Shown here piece after piece: positions 18,384 through 27,632 of a DNA stretch of 64,000 nt; within the stretch, counting starts at the first letter, position 1; every line of letters starts with the position of its first letter. The stretch lies in assembly GCF_002234615.1 (NCBI RefSeq), contig NZ_NMQW01000015.1, forward strand, positions 106,146 through 170,145, given 5' to 3'. A program made the position numbers and the translations under genes. Below the pieces are notes generated by a model. The model saw only the letters and a list, made by a program, of their open reading frames with translations. It was not told the origin of the DNA and did not search any database. This stretch comes from Paenibacillus rigui. Its GTDB lineage: Bacteria; Bacillota; Bacilli; Paenibacillales; NBRC-103111.

Positions 18384-20012
18384 CTAACCCCCTATCTTCG
18401 CGACGGTTTGAATGAATTGATCAAAGCTGTTGACCGTTTGCTGCAGCGGAGCGCTCAGCACTGTTGGATAAATCCCCAATACAACAATAAAAGCAACGAG
18501 AGTAATCATCGGTATCGCTTCGATCAATCTCGCATCCTTCATCGTCTCCGTCTGTATCTTCAGTGGTCCGTATGTGATGCTCAGTACCCCGCGAAGCACA
18601 TAGACTGCCGTGAGGATCACTCCCAATGTTGCGATCACCGTGATCACTTTACTTGTCTGGAACAATCCCACGAAGGCGAGGAATTCACTGATAAAGCCGG
18701 ATAAACCAGGCAGCCCCAGCGAAGCCATACCGGAGACGAGCAGGATTCCTGCAATAAACGGAATTTTACCGGCCAGACCGCCTAACTGGTCCAGCATCGT
18801 CGTCTGTGTCCGCTCATAGATGGCTCCAACCAGCAGAAACATAAGCGCCGAAATCAATCCGTGGGATACGAGCTGGAATACCGCCCCCTGCAAACCGATC
18901 GTATTAAAGGCTGCAATGCCGAGCAGGACAATGCCCATATGGCTAATACTCGAGTACGCCAGCACAAGCTTGAAATCCTTCTGTACCAAGGCCAGTATCG
19001 CCCCGTAAAGAATATTGATCACTCCAAGAATCGCCAGCACGGTCGCCCATTGCGTCGCCTGCTGAGGAAACAGCAGCACCCCGAATCGGATGAACCCGTA
19101 AGCTCCCATTTTAAGCAAAATACCCGAGTGAATCATTACAACGGATGGAGGCGCCTCGGTATGCACCTTCAGCATCCAGGTGTGGAACGGGAAAATCGGA
19201 AGCTTGATGCCGAACGCTACAAGAAGCATGATGAACAGCGTCCATTTCATCGGGTCGCTCAGGAAGAACGGGTTGCCCCCCTCCACATTCGGCTGATTTA
19301 CATACGAGCCTTCCCCAAACAGATGGCTGGAGATGACACTCAAATCCCCGCTGTAAAAAATGGACATGCCGCTATCATTGGATACCTGTCCGAAACCGGC
19401 CGTAGTAACCAAAATGAAGAACGCAATCAGCATAATAGCGGAACCGATTCCGTTATAAATCAGAAACTTGTTTGCGGCTCTTTCGCGTTCCATGTAACCC
19501 CAGATTCCGATAAGAAAGAACATAGGAATGAGCGTAACCTCGAAAAAGACGAAGAACAAGAACAGATCCTGGGCCATAAATACGCCAAACATACCCGTTT
19601 CCAGCAGCAGAAACCAGATATAATACGATTTCCAGCGCTTTTTTATGTATACGGAGGCAAGTGCCGCCATGGTCGCTACCAGCGCCGTCAGGAAAACGAG
19701 CGGCAGCGACAAGCCGTCAATCGCCATCGTATATTTGAATTGGAGGAAGAACGAGGTCAGTTGATTTAGCCCCTGCGCCTCATGATTGAGTGGAACCGTG
19801 ATCCAGTTCATTTCCTCCTTAAACTGCATGCCTTCGAGCTGCTGGTTGAAGGCCGAATACAGCCAAGCCGACAATCCAAGGGGGATCAAAGTGGTAATAA
19901 TAGCAATCGTCTTGATCCATAATCCTTGCTGCTTCGGCATGAACAGCAGCACCAGCACGCCGAGCAGAGGAGAGAACGTGATGAGCGATAAGATGTGCGA
20001 ACTATCCTGCAT
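18384..20012 (-). CDS. nuoM: NADH-quinone oxidoreductase subunit M
   Basis: Antiporter-like proton-pumping subunit, 542 residues, multi-pass. Family motifs include FFEVTLIPMFFLIGIWG (conserved Glu, near residue 155) and KLVLAYSSISHMG near residue 345, plus HTWMLKVHTEAPPSVVMIHS, typical of NuoM/MrpD proteins. Its ATG lies 11 bases inside the end of nuoL. Homologous Mrp antiporter subunits are excluded by the operon context. Confidence 0.95.
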   Translation of the reverse strand: MQDSSHILSLITFSPLLGVLVLLFMPKQQGLWIKTIAIITTLIPLGLSAWLYSAFNQQLEGMQFKEEMNWITVPLNHEAQGLNQLTSFFLQFKYTMAIDGLSLPLVFLTALVATMAALASVYIKKRWKSYYIWFLLLETGMFGVFMAQDLFLFFVFFEVTLIPMFFLIGIWGYMERERAANKFLIYNGIGSAIMLIAFFILVTTAGFGQVSNDSGMSIFYSGDLSVISSHLFGEGSYVNQPNVEGGNPFFLSDPMKWTLFIMLLVAFGIKLPIFPFHTWMLKVHTEAPPSVVMIHSGILLKMGAYGFIRFGVLLFPQQATQWATVLAILGVINILYGAILALVQKDFKLVLAYSSISHMGIVLLGIAAFNTIGLQGAVFQLVSHGLISALMFLLVGAIYERTQTTMLDQLGGLAGKIPFIAGILLVSGMASLGLPGLSGFISEFLAFVGLFQTSKVITVIATLGVILTAVYVLRGVLSITYGPLKIQTETMKDARLIEAIPMITLVAFIVVLGIYPTVLSAPLQQTVNSFDQFIQTVAKIGG

Positions 20013-21897
20013 GGATGAACCTCCTTACGGCGATGGCCGCCAAGGCCAGGATCACCAAGCCTAACAACCCGAATACCGTAGCCAAGCCGTAGGATTGGAC
20101 TTGACCGTTCTGCAGCCGGGACCCCAGTCTTCCGATGCCTACAACAGATAAGCTGGCCAGCTTCACGACGCCATCGACGACGTAAGTATCGAATAGAGCG
20201 AGCACATTGCCAAAAATCCGCAGCGGCTGCACGATTACCGTCCGATACATTTCATCGATATAATATTTGCGGTTGAGCAGACGATACAGCCATGGCGCAC
20301 GGCTTGAGACTGCATCGCTTGAAATTGATTTTTTAACATAGACCAAGTACCCGAGACCAATGCCAAGCAGACCAGCGAGCGTCGATAAAATCATGACGAC
20401 CGCATTTACATGCTCTTCCTCTGCATGACCGGTTAACCAAGCGCCTAACCAAGGGCTAAACGGCGTAAACACGAAACCAGCTACCACAGCGAGGACAGCT
20501 AAAACAATCAGCGGCAAGGTCATGGTCGCCGGAGATTCATGTACATGGGCTTGGTGCCTCGGCTTGCCTAGGAACACAAGGAAATAGAGCCGCGACATAT
20601 AAAATGCCGTGAAAAATGCAGCGATCAAGCCTACCCAGAATAAAATCATGTTGTGACTGTATGCCTCGGCCAAAATGGCATCCTTGGACCAGAACCCCGA
20701 TAACGGCGGAATCCCCGACAAGGCTAAGGCGCCGATACCGAACGTCCATGCTGTTACCTTCATTTTGCTGCCGATACCGCCCATTTCGTGAATATCCTGC
20801 GTATGTACAGCATGGATCACGCTACCGGCTCCCAAAAACAGCAGTGCTTTAAAAAATGCATGTGTGAAAAGGTGGAAAATCCCCGCCGTGTAGGCAACGG
20901 AAGTGCCGATACCGAGCGCCATCATCATATACCCCAGTTGGCTGACGGTAGAGTAAGCGAGAATTCGCTTAATGTCATTTTGAGCGGTACCGATCGTTGC
21001 CGCGAATATCGCCGTAAAGCCGCCTATGGCAGCGACTACCATAAGGGCGGTCGGTGATGCTTGAAAAATATCGAAGGTACGTGCAACGAGGTAGACACCT
21101 GCCGCAACCATTGTGGCCGCGTGGATCAACGCACTGATTGGCGTTGGACCTTCCATTGCATCTGGAAGCCAGGTATGCAGCGGAAATTGCCCCGACTTGC
21201 CCACCGCGCCGACGAAAATGAGTATGGCGATCCAGGTGGCCATGCTCCCGGATATTTTTCCACTCGTAAAAGCATTATGTATGGAACTGAAATCAAGCGC
21301 GTGGTTGGGCATAGCCCAAAACAGCAGCAAAATGGCAATCAGCAGACCAACGTCTCCGATCCGTGTCACGATAAATGCCTTCTTGGCTGCAGCTCTGGCC
21401 TCCGGCTTGAAATACCAGAAACCGACCAGCAAAAACGAGCAGACACCGACGAGCTCCCAGAAAATATACAGCTCCAGCAGGTTCTCCGAAATGACGAGTC
21501 CCAGCATCGAGAAGGTGAACAGCGCAATGTAAGCGAAAAATACATGGATTCGTTCATCCCCATGCATATACCCCTTGGAGTACAGGTTGACCAGCAAGCT
21601 AACCAACGTAACGATAACGAGCATCAGGGCATTCAAATTGGTAACTTCAAATCCCATGGAAAGCGAAACTGTGTCCAAATGGATCCACGTCAATTTGTTC
21701 CACGTGTAATCCTCGATTTGTCCGCCCCATCGTTCCACAAAGATCAGCAGCGCCACGACAAACGATGCGAATGTCGCAATAATGCTGATGTAGATGCCTG
21801 CTTCCTTCAGTTGGCGTCCCATTGCCGTCAGGAGTAGAAAGGCAAGCAGCGGAAACAACGGAATAAGCCAGGCATACTGCGAGTAAGCCGATATCAT
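20002..21897 (-). CDS. nuoL: NADH-quinone oxidoreductase subunit L
   Basis: Largest antiporter-like subunit of complex I, 631 residues, with the conserved YIFWELVGVCSFLLVGFWY segment (Glu near residue 148), WLPDAMEGPTPISALIHAA, and the long lateral helix region in the C-terminal 150 residues. The ATG is preceded by AAGGAGG, which directly follows one of the small hairpin repeats described under findings. The gap to nuoK is 118 bases, the only large gap among nuoJ-N. Confidence 0.95.
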   Translation of the reverse strand: MISAYSQYAWLIPLFPLLAFLLLTAMGRQLKEAGIYISIIATFASFVVALLIFVERWGGQIEDYTWNKLTWIHLDTVSLSMGFEVTNLNALMLVIVTLVSLLVNLYSKGYMHGDERIHVFFAYIALFTFSMLGLVISENLLELYIFWELVGVCSFLLVGFWYFKPEARAAAKKAFIVTRIGDVGLLIAILLLFWAMPNHALDFSSIHNAFTSGKISGSMATWIAILIFVGAVGKSGQFPLHTWLPDAMEGPTPISALIHAATMVAAGVYLVARTFDIFQASPTALMVVAAIGGFTAIFAATIGTAQNDIKRILAYSTVSQLGYMMMALGIGTSVAYTAGIFHLFTHAFFKALLFLGAGSVIHAVHTQDIHEMGGIGSKMKVTAWTFGIGALALSGIPPLSGFWSKDAILAEAYSHNMILFWVGLIAAFFTAFYMSRLYFLVFLGKPRHQAHVHESPATMTLPLIVLAVLAVVAGFVFTPFSPWLGAWLTGHAEEEHVNAVVMILSTLAGLLGIGLGYLVYVKKSISSDAVSSRAPWLYRLLNRKYYIDEMYRTVIVQPLRIFGNVLALFDTYVVDGVVKLASLSVVGIGRLGSRLQNGQVQSYGLATVFGLLGLVILALAAIAVRRFIHAG

Positions 21898-21915
21898 CAG
21901 TTTTTGTCCTCCTTA

Positions 21916-22014
21916 AAGCTTGTCGTGTGACAAGCTCTCATCGAAAGCGTCAGCTAAGCTTATCATGCAAGCTCACTTCGAAAGCACGGCTAAGCTTGTC
22001 GGGCGACAAGCTTG
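21916..22014. repeat. Tandem hairpin units between nuoK and nuoL
   Basis: Two good stem-loops (AGCTTGTC/GACAAGCT at 21917-21936; AAGCTTGTCG/CGACAAGCTT at 21992-22013) and one degenerate copy near 21957, spaced 36-40 bases. Each of the first two is followed by a (C/A)TCGAAAGC-type tail. Confidence 0.75.
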
Positions 22015-22015
22015 C

Positions 22016-22330
22016 TTATCTTTTTAACGAATCGATTTCATTCACGTCCGTTGTCCCTTTAATCCGATAGAGCGTGATGAGAATCGCGATGCCGACCGCT
22101 ACCTCAGCCGCTGCAATCGTGATGTTGAAGAGCGAGAAAATTTGCCCCGTCAAATTGGGCGACACACCCAGCTTGGAGAACGCCACCAGATTCAAGTTCA
22201 CCGCATTGAGCATCAGCTCGACCGAAAGCAGAACGATAATGGCACTTTTTTTGGCCAATGCCCCGTACAGCCCAATACAAAATAAAATCGCCGCCAAGGT
22301 CAAATAGGGTGTTGCCAATCCAGCTCCCAT
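22016..22330 (-). CDS. nuoK: NADH-quinone oxidoreductase subunit K
   Basis: Small three-helix membrane subunit of 104 residues. Two conserved membrane Glu residues of the proton path are visible ([14 protein letters not shown] and [12 protein letters not shown]). The ATG is six bases after GAGGAGG and one base separates it from nuoJ. Downstream is the repeat-containing spacer before nuoL. Confidence 0.95.
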   Translation of the reverse strand: MGAGLATPYLTLAAILFCIGLYGALAKKSAIIVLLSVELMLNAVNLNLVAFSKLGVSPNLTGQIFSLFNITIAAAEVAVGIAILITLYRIKGTTDVNEIDSLKR

Positions 22331-22331
22331 A

Positions 22332-22856
22332 CTAGTCCTCCTCTCTCTTTGCGATGACGATGGCGCCGATAAACGCTACCGTCAGCAGTACCGACATCAG
22401 CTCGAATGGAATGACATGCTCATTAAACAGAAGCTTACCGATTTCCAGCGTATTGTCCTCTGCCGCCTTAAACTGTCCTGCAGGCAAAGTAACGTTCTGA
22501 ATGCAGTAAAACAAAACGCCGAACAATGCCGCCGCCCCAATAAACAGGAGGACGTTGTGCACCGGCCGTTTCAGCTCCTCCTCTTCCCCTTGATGCTTCG
22601 TCATCATAATTCCGAAGATCATCAGAATCGAGATGGCCCCTGCATAGATCAGCACTTGCACGAAGGCTACAAACTCAGCACTCAGTACGACGTACAGCCC
22701 TGCCATACTAATAAAAGTTAACGCCAGCGCCAGAACCATATGTACGACCTTGTTGAAGCTGATCATGAAGATGGCTCCCCCAATGGCCATAAGCGCAAAG
22801 ACAAAGAACGCAATATTCTCACCGCTGGATAAGAAAGAAGCAATGTTTCCAAACAT
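22332..22856 (-). CDS. nuoJ: NADH-quinone oxidoreductase subunit J
   Basis: Membrane subunit of 174 residues with five hydrophobic helices; the [18 protein letters not shown] segment (near residue 63) is the family hallmark containing the pi-bulge helix. The start codon directly follows the nuoI stop. The C-terminal [17 protein letters not shown] is also typical. Confidence 0.94.
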   Translation of the reverse strand: MFGNIASFLSSGENIAFFVFALMAIGGAIFMISFNKVVHMVLALALTFISMAGLYVVLSAEFVAFVQVLIYAGAISILMIFGIMMTKHQGEEEELKRPVHNVLLFIGAAALFGVLFYCIQNVTLPAGQFKAAEDNTLEIGKLLFNEHVIPFELMSVLLTVAFIGAIVIAKREED

Positions 22857-23300
22857 TTACTTCGCCCCACCTTTCGGAAGCGCAGAGTTGTTCTCCTGCC
22901 TTACATTCTCGTTATTCTCATTCAGCCATTGCAGGTTCTTGAACAAGTCATCCCTGCTGTACGTGCTGAGCTCGAAATTGTTCGTCATGACAATCGCCTC
23001 TGTCGGACAAACCTCCGTACACAAGTCGCACAAAATACAGATTTCGAAATTAATATCGTACGTGTCGATAACCTTACCCTTTTTCTCCGGGTCGGGATTC
23101 GCCTTCCCTGTCAATGTAATGCATTCCGTCGGGCAAATGCGGGCGCATTGATTACACACGATACATTTATCCGGGTCAAAATGCTGAATTCCCCTAAACC
23201 GATCCGGCATTTCTAAAGGAACATCCGGGTAGGCATAGGTTACTTTTTTCTGGGTCATGGCTTTCAGGGTAACACCGAGGCCTTTGACTATGCCTTTCAT
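22857..23300 (-). CDS. nuoI: NADH-quinone oxidoreductase subunit I
   Basis: Peripheral-arm ferredoxin-like subunit with two [4Fe-4S] motifs, CIVCNQCARICP (Cys 46, 49, 52, 56) and CILCDLCTEVCP (Cys 88, 91, 94, 98), which would correspond to clusters N6a and N6b. I start at the ATG at 23300 (147 residues), which has AAGGGTG upstream; the ATG at 23333 has no ribosome site. It is followed by an unstructured Asn/Glu-rich tail. Confidence 0.95.
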   Translation of the reverse strand: MKGIVKGLGVTLKAMTQKKVTYAYPDVPLEMPDRFRGIQHFDPDKCIVCNQCARICPTECITLTGKANPDPEKKGKVIDTYDINFEICILCDLCTEVCPTEAIVMTNNFELSTYSRDDLFKNLQWLNENNENVRQENNSALPKGGAK

Positions 23301-23392
23301 GAGCTTTTCACCCTTTTCCAGTGCATGATTCAAGGAGTAACGACTTGCCGGTTCTATAGGAATCGGACTCGTTTCGTCCAGGTCGAACTAGC

Positions 23393-24424
23393 TTATTTAT
23401 AAAAATATACCGACAGCATCGGCCCGATACTCATGTAAATTGCTGTTACGAAAATATTCACAAGCGCCAGCGGAAGCAGCACTTTCCAGCCTAAACCCAT
23501 CAGTTGATCGACACGAATCCGTGGCAGCGTGGCACGAATCCAGAACAGGAAGAACACGATCGCCGCGAATTTCAGTACAAACCAGACGATCCCTGGAATA
23601 AAATCAAGGAACGGGAACGGCGCATGCCATCCTCCCAAGAACAGTGTCGTTGTCAAACCTGCGATAGCGAACACATAGACGTACTCGGCGAGCATGAAGA
23701 AAGCAAATCGGAAGCCGCTGTACTCTACATGGTAGCCTGCAACCAGCTCGGATTCCGCCTCAGGCAAGTCAAAGGGCGTACGATTCAGCTCTGAGACGCC
23801 TGCAATGACGAATACGACGAAGCCGATAATCTGCGGCAGGAAGTTCCAGTGCCAGAAGCCGCCTGCCTGCTGTTGGGCAATCACGTTCAGGTTCAGACTG
23901 CCGCTCGTCATAATAACACCGATGACGGAAATAACAAGCGGAATTTCATAGCTGATCATCTGCGCAGCCGATCTCATACCACCCAACAAAGCATATTTGT
24001 TATTCGATGCCCAGCCCCCAAGCACGATACCAATCGTTGAGATGCCTGACAAGGCAACATAATACAGCAGACCCACATTCATATTCGTGCTCATGAGCTT
24101 ATCCGTAAAAGGAATGACCGCACAAACCGCAAACGAAGGAATAAACGTGATGACCGGTGCAAGAATGAACAGCTCCCGTTCGGCCTTGCGCGGGATCGTA
24201 TCTTCCTTGATGAGCAGCTTGGTAACGTCGGCTACGCTCTGGAGCAGTCCCAGGGGGCCCGTACGGTTCGGTCCAATCCTCAGCTGCATCCAACCGATAA
24301 CTTTCCGCTCAAAATAAATCGCATACGTGACGAACCCCAGAATAACGAGCAGCATGACGACGCCCCAAGCAAAAAGTATAGCGAAGTTCGTCCACGTCAG
24401 CTGCTGCTGCAGCAATTCAACCAT
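23393..24424 (-). CDS. nuoH: NADH-quinone oxidoreductase subunit H
   Basis: Membrane subunit forming the quinone pocket with NuoB and NuoD; 343 residues, about eight helices. The conserved loop GVSELNRTPFDLPEAESELV (near residues 205-225) and ERKVIGWMQLRIGPNRTGP (about residue 40) are complete. Start and nuoD stop share TGATG. Confidence 0.96.
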   Translation of the reverse strand: MVELLQQQLTWTNFAILFAWGVVMLLVILGFVTYAIYFERKVIGWMQLRIGPNRTGPLGLLQSVADVTKLLIKEDTIPRKAERELFILAPVITFIPSFAVCAVIPFTDKLMSTNMNVGLLYYVALSGISTIGIVLGGWASNNKYALLGGMRSAAQMISYEIPLVISVIGVIMTSGSLNLNVIAQQQAGGFWHWNFLPQIIGFVVFVIAGVSELNRTPFDLPEAESELVAGYHVEYSGFRFAFFMLAEYVYVFAIAGLTTTLFLGGWHAPFPFLDFIPGIVWFVLKFAAIVFFLFWIRATLPRIRVDQLMGLGWKVLLPLALVNIFVTAIYMSIGPMLSVYFYK

Positions 24425-25524
24425 CAGCAGTCCACCTCCCCGACGACAATGTCAATCCCTCCGAGGATGGTGATCAAATTCGTCATCGTTTCTCCTACCA
24501 ACAGCTTCGGCAAAATTTGCAGGTTCACAAATGAAGGCCTGCGGAATTTTAACCGGTACGGCTTATCCTTGCCTTTGGACACAATGTAGCAGCCGATTTC
24601 ACCACGGGGCGACTCGATGCCAGCGTAGACTTCCCCTTCGGGGGCACGCAGCACACGGGGCACCTTGCCCATAATTTCGCCCTCCGCCGGAAATTGCTCC
24701 ACAGCCTGCTCCAAAATGCGCAGGGACTGCCGCATCTCTTCAAACCTCAAGAGGTACCTGTCGTAGCAGTCACCATTCGTCCCTACCGGAACGTCGAATT
24801 CAAAGCGGTCGTACAAGCTGTAGGGTTGAGTTTTTCGAATATCCCATGGCACTCCCGTGCACCGCAGATTCGCTCCGCTTAATCCGTAGGCAATAGCCGT
24901 CTCGGCATCATATTTCCCAATCCCCCGGATCCTCGCCAGAAAGATTTCATTACCACTCACGAGGTCATTGTACTCATCCAGCTTATCCCGCATGTAAGGA
25001 ATGAACTGGCGAACCTTCTCGATCCAGCCGTCCGGTGCATCCCATTTCACACCGCCCACACGCATATAGTTGTAGGTCAGCCGAGCGCCACACAGTTCAT
25101 TGAACAGATTGATAATAATCTCCCGATCCCTGAATGCGAACAGAAACGGACTCATCGCCCCGATATCGAGCAAATAAGTTCCCCACCATACCATATGACT
25201 CGCGATCCGCTGCAGTTCCATCACAATAAGACGCAAAAACTCGGCGCGCTCCGGAATCTCCAGCTGCATCAGCTTCTCTACGGCATGCACCAAAACATAG
25301 TTATTGGTCATCGCTGAGACATAGTCCATCCGGTCGGTGTATGGAATGATTTGGGTGTAATTTAAATTTTCCGCCAGTTTCTCCGTGCCGCGGTGCAGGT
25401 AGCCCATCACCGGATCCGCTTCCGTAATCACTTCCCCGTCCAGCTTCACTACGATCCGAAATACCCCGTGGGTGCTCGGATGCTGGGGTCCTACATTCAA
25501 CAGCAACTCTTCCGTTCTAATCAA
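24424..25524 (-). CDS. nuoD: NADH-quinone oxidoreductase subunit D
   Basis: 49-kDa-type subunit of 366 residues lining the quinone site. It opens LLLNVGPQHPSTHGVFR with the quinone-proximal His residues, and contains the YLHRGTEKLAEN and YTDRMDYVSAM segments. NuoC and NuoD are separate genes, not fused. The start is TTG, eight bases after GGAGGTG. Confidence 0.95.
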   Translation of the reverse strand: MIRTEELLLNVGPQHPSTHGVFRIVVKLDGEVITEADPVMGYLHRGTEKLAENLNYTQIIPYTDRMDYVSAMTNNYVLVHAVEKLMQLEIPERAEFLRLIVMELQRIASHMVWWGTYLLDIGAMSPFLFAFRDREIIINLFNELCGARLTYNYMRVGGVKWDAPDGWIEKVRQFIPYMRDKLDEYNDLVSGNEIFLARIRGIGKYDAETAIAYGLSGANLRCTGVPWDIRKTQPYSLYDRFEFDVPVGTNGDCYDRYLLRFEEMRQSLRILEQAVEQFPAEGEIMGKVPRVLRAPEGEVYAGIESPRGEIGCYIVSKGKDKPYRLKFRRPSFVNLQILPKLLVGETMTNLITILGGIDIVVGEVDC

Positions 25525-25529
25525 AAGAC

Positions 25530-26438
25530 TTACACCTCCGGGTCAAGCGGTTCATAGTCTTTGCGCAGCGGATGGCCGACCCAATCGTCAGACATCATAA
25601 TTCTTCTCATGTCCGGATGCCCCGGGAAATCAATACCCAATAGATCGTAGATCTCGCGCTCGTTCCAATTCGCCGTCGGCCAAATGAAGGTAACGGACGG
25701 GATGGACGATGTATCTCTCGGCGTCTTCACCTTGACGCAATATTCATGCTTCGAATCCAGTGACAGCAAGTGGTAAGCGACCTCCATGTGCGTCTCTTGA
25801 TCGATCCCCGATACATTTCGCAAATAGTTCAGCTTCAATTCCTCGTGGTCCCTCAGCAGCTGGGCAGCTTCAAGCCATTTGTCATTCTTCACGACAAGGT
25901 AAGGAAGATGAGCATCCCTCTCATTTATAAAAGCTTCTTCCACGGAATCTTCTCCGAGCTCAGTCTTTAAGATTTGTACAGCACGATCCAACCGCGGCTG
26001 GTTAGGCGACGGCTCCTTAGGACCCGCATCCTCCTCCGCCTCAGGCTTCTTCGCCCTGGCGCTGGCTCGTGCAGCACGCGCTTCCGCCGCGGCTTTAGCC
26101 TTAGCTTCCTTCTCCTCATCGGCAGAAGCCGCACTTGAGCTCTCTTGAGACTGAGACTCTTTTGTCTCGGTATTAGCGGCCTTGGGGGCCGAAGCCCCTT
26201 CCGTTTCCCTGTCTGCGCTGAGAGGTGCCTTTTCTACCTTATGCGCCTGCGCTTCAGGACTTGCCTGTTCCTCCGGCTGTTTGGCCTGCGTTGGCTTCGT
26301 CTCGCCCGGCTCTGCTCCATTGGCTTCCGCCGCTGCGGTTGAATCGCCTTCTCCCGACTTGGGAGCCTGCGGCTCCTTTAGATCACTATCCCCTGCTGTC
26401 GGCTGCAGCGGCACGTCCTTCTTCTGCTCATCGCTCAT
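25530..26438 (-). CDS. nuoC: NADH-quinone oxidoreductase subunit C with a long low-complexity N-terminus
   Basis: The C-terminal half (about residues 150-302) is a normal NuoC/30-kDa domain, including [19 protein letters not shown]. The first 150 residues are a Glu/Lys/Ala/Ser/Pro-rich, probably disordered segment with no predicted fold and no membrane helix. The ATG overlaps the nuoB stop as ATGA, so the long form is the natural start. No internal start with a clear ribosome site near residue 150 was seen. The extension might serve the missing NADH module interface (inference). Confidence 0.9.
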   Translation of the reverse strand: MSDEQKKDVPLQPTAGDSDLKEPQAPKSGEGDSTAAAEANGAEPGETKPTQAKQPEEQASPEAQAHKVEKAPLSADRETEGASAPKAANTETKESQSQESSSAASADEEKEAKAKAAAEARAARASARAKKPEAEEDAGPKEPSPNQPRLDRAVQILKTELGEDSVEEAFINERDAHLPYLVVKNDKWLEAAQLLRDHEELKLNYLRNVSGIDQETHMEVAYHLLSLDSKHEYCVKVKTPRDTSSIPSVTFIWPTANWNEREIYDLLGIDFPGHPDMRRIMMSDDWVGHPLRKDYEPLDPEV

Positions 26439-26953
26439 CGATTCGTCACCTGCTTACCGGTTTTCGCTTCGTAACGGATTTTTTCCTGCAGCTTATTGAT
26501 TCCGTAGATGAGTGCCGCAGGATTCGGCGGACAGCCCGGAATGTACACATCAACCGGTACGACCTGGTCTACCCCCTTGACTACAGCATAAGACTTCACA
26601 TAAGGCCCGCCTGCCGTTGCACAGGAGCCCATCGCGATCACCCATTTGGGCTCAGGCATTTGTTCATATAACCGCCGCAGCAGCGGGGCCATTTTTTTCG
26701 TTACGGTACCCGCCACAATCATCACATCGGACTGCCTTGGGGAGGTTCTGAAAATAACGCCGAAGCGATCCAAGTCATAATGCGACGCTCCTGTCCCCAT
26801 CATCTCAATCGCACAGCATGCGAGACCAAAGGTTAACGGCCATAACGAATTGCTTCGTGCCCAGGCCTTGACCTGCTCCAAAGTCGTCATAAATACGTTG
26901 CGCTCGAGCTCTTGTCTTTCTTCCGGTGTAATTGACTCTAAATTGAATTCCAT
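26435..26953 (-). CDS. nuoB: NADH-quinone oxidoreductase subunit B
   Basis: Carries cluster N2, the last [4Fe-4S] centre before quinone. The four ligands are visible: tandem Cys 46-47 (LACCAIEMM), Cys 111 (MGSCATAGG) and Cys 141 (PGCPPNP). I start at the ATG at 26953 (172 residues), which lies within the nuoA end with an AGAAGGTG ribosome site; the longer frame from 27016 is only nuoA overlap. Confidence 0.95.
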   Translation of the reverse strand: MEFNLESITPEERQELERNVFMTTLEQVKAWARSNSLWPLTFGLACCAIEMMGTGASHYDLDRFGVIFRTSPRQSDVMIVAGTVTKKMAPLLRRLYEQMPEPKWVIAMGSCATAGGPYVKSYAVVKGVDQVVPVDVYIPGCPPNPAALIYGINKLQEKIRYEAKTGKQVTNR

Positions 26954-27303
26954 TGCAGCACCTTCTTTTTCCAGGCATAAAGTAATCCAACCAACAGCAA
27001 GCCAATGAAAATACACATCTCTACAAGCGCAAACAAGCCTAATTGCTTATACGCAACGGCCCAAGGGTACAAAAATACAGTTTCAACATCAAAAATAACG
27101 AACATCAAAGCAAACAAATAGTAGCGAATATTAAACCGAACCTGACCTTCACCTACCGGTTCGTTACCACTCTCATAGGTGGTATATTTCTCTTCCACCG
27201 GCTTATTCGGACGCAGCCAACGGCCTATTGTAAGCGCTGCAATTGGAAGCAACACCCCCAAGATGAGAAAAATAGCAACGACCACGTAACTGTTCGTGTA
27301 CAT
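26938..27303 (-). CDS. nuoA: NADH-quinone oxidoreductase subunit A
   Basis: Three-helix membrane subunit, first gene of the operon. The family loop [20 protein letters not shown] and the [18 protein letters not shown] helix are complete. I use the ATG at 27303 (121 residues), 13 bases after GGAGG, because the upstream ATG at 27324 has no ribosome site; this is not fully secure. The end overlaps nuoB by 16 bases. Confidence 0.92.
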   Translation of the reverse strand: MYTNSYVVVAIFLILGVLLPIAALTIGRWLRPNKPVEEKYTTYESGNEPVGEGQVRFNIRYYLFALMFVIFDVETVFLYPWAVAYKQLGLFALVEMCIFIGLLLVGLLYAWKKKVLQWNSI

Positions 27304-27394
27304 CGTGAACGATTCGCCTCCCATTTCGTATTGAAAAGCCGCTTATTCTCATTGTATGTGCAGATGAGTTAGGCTTAGAAGGCTCGTTTCGTTA

Positions 27395-27416
27395 AACTTG
27401 TAAGCGCGCACAAGTT
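27395..27416. promoter_or_regulatory. Inverted repeat in the nuo leader
   Basis: Seven-base perfect arms AACTTGT and ACAAGTT with eight bases between. It resembles a Rex half-site pair (TTGT/ACAA) but is two bases shorter than the Rex consensus spacing. Confidence 0.4.
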
Positions 27417-27487
27417 GTAGTCCCGAATGTCCAATTCTATGATAAACTTTATCTTACACATAGCTGCTGTTAATATATACCACCCCA

Positions 27488-27516
27488 ATTATAGCAAAAG
27501 GCATTATAGGTGTCTA
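27488..27516 (-). promoter_or_regulatory. Sigma-A promoter of the nuo operon
   Basis: Minus-strand TAGACA (five of six consensus bases), 17-base spacer, perfect TATAAT. Transcription would begin near 27481. Confidence 0.7.
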
Positions 27517-27581
27517 ATAATTCCTTCGCCAACCGTAACGCAAATCCCTGCCATAGTATACCGCATTTCCCGCTTTCCATG

Positions 27582-27614
27582 AAAAAAAGCGAAGGAATCA
27601 ACGCTCCCTCGCTT
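27582..27614 (-). terminator. Terminator of the atp operon
   Basis: Minus-strand stem AAGCGAGGGA / TCCTTCGCTT (one G-U pair) followed by a run of T. Confidence 0.88.
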
Positions 27615-27632
27615 TATATACGAATGCACTAT

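Larger units (their letters stand above)
27304..27632. other. Spacer between the nuo and atp operons
   Basis: This 329-base spacer holds the atp terminator (27582-27614), the nuo promoter (27488-27516) and a nuo leader of about 178 bases. In the leader are two inverted repeats: GATAAACTTTATC at 27441-27453 and AACTTGT / ACAAGTT at 27395-27401 and 27410-27416. Confidence 0.6.

Noticed and set aside
27395..27416. Rex operator in the nuo leader
   Set aside because: The TTGT/ACAA halves are separated by 8 bases, where Rex sites have 10; kept only as an unnamed inverted repeat.
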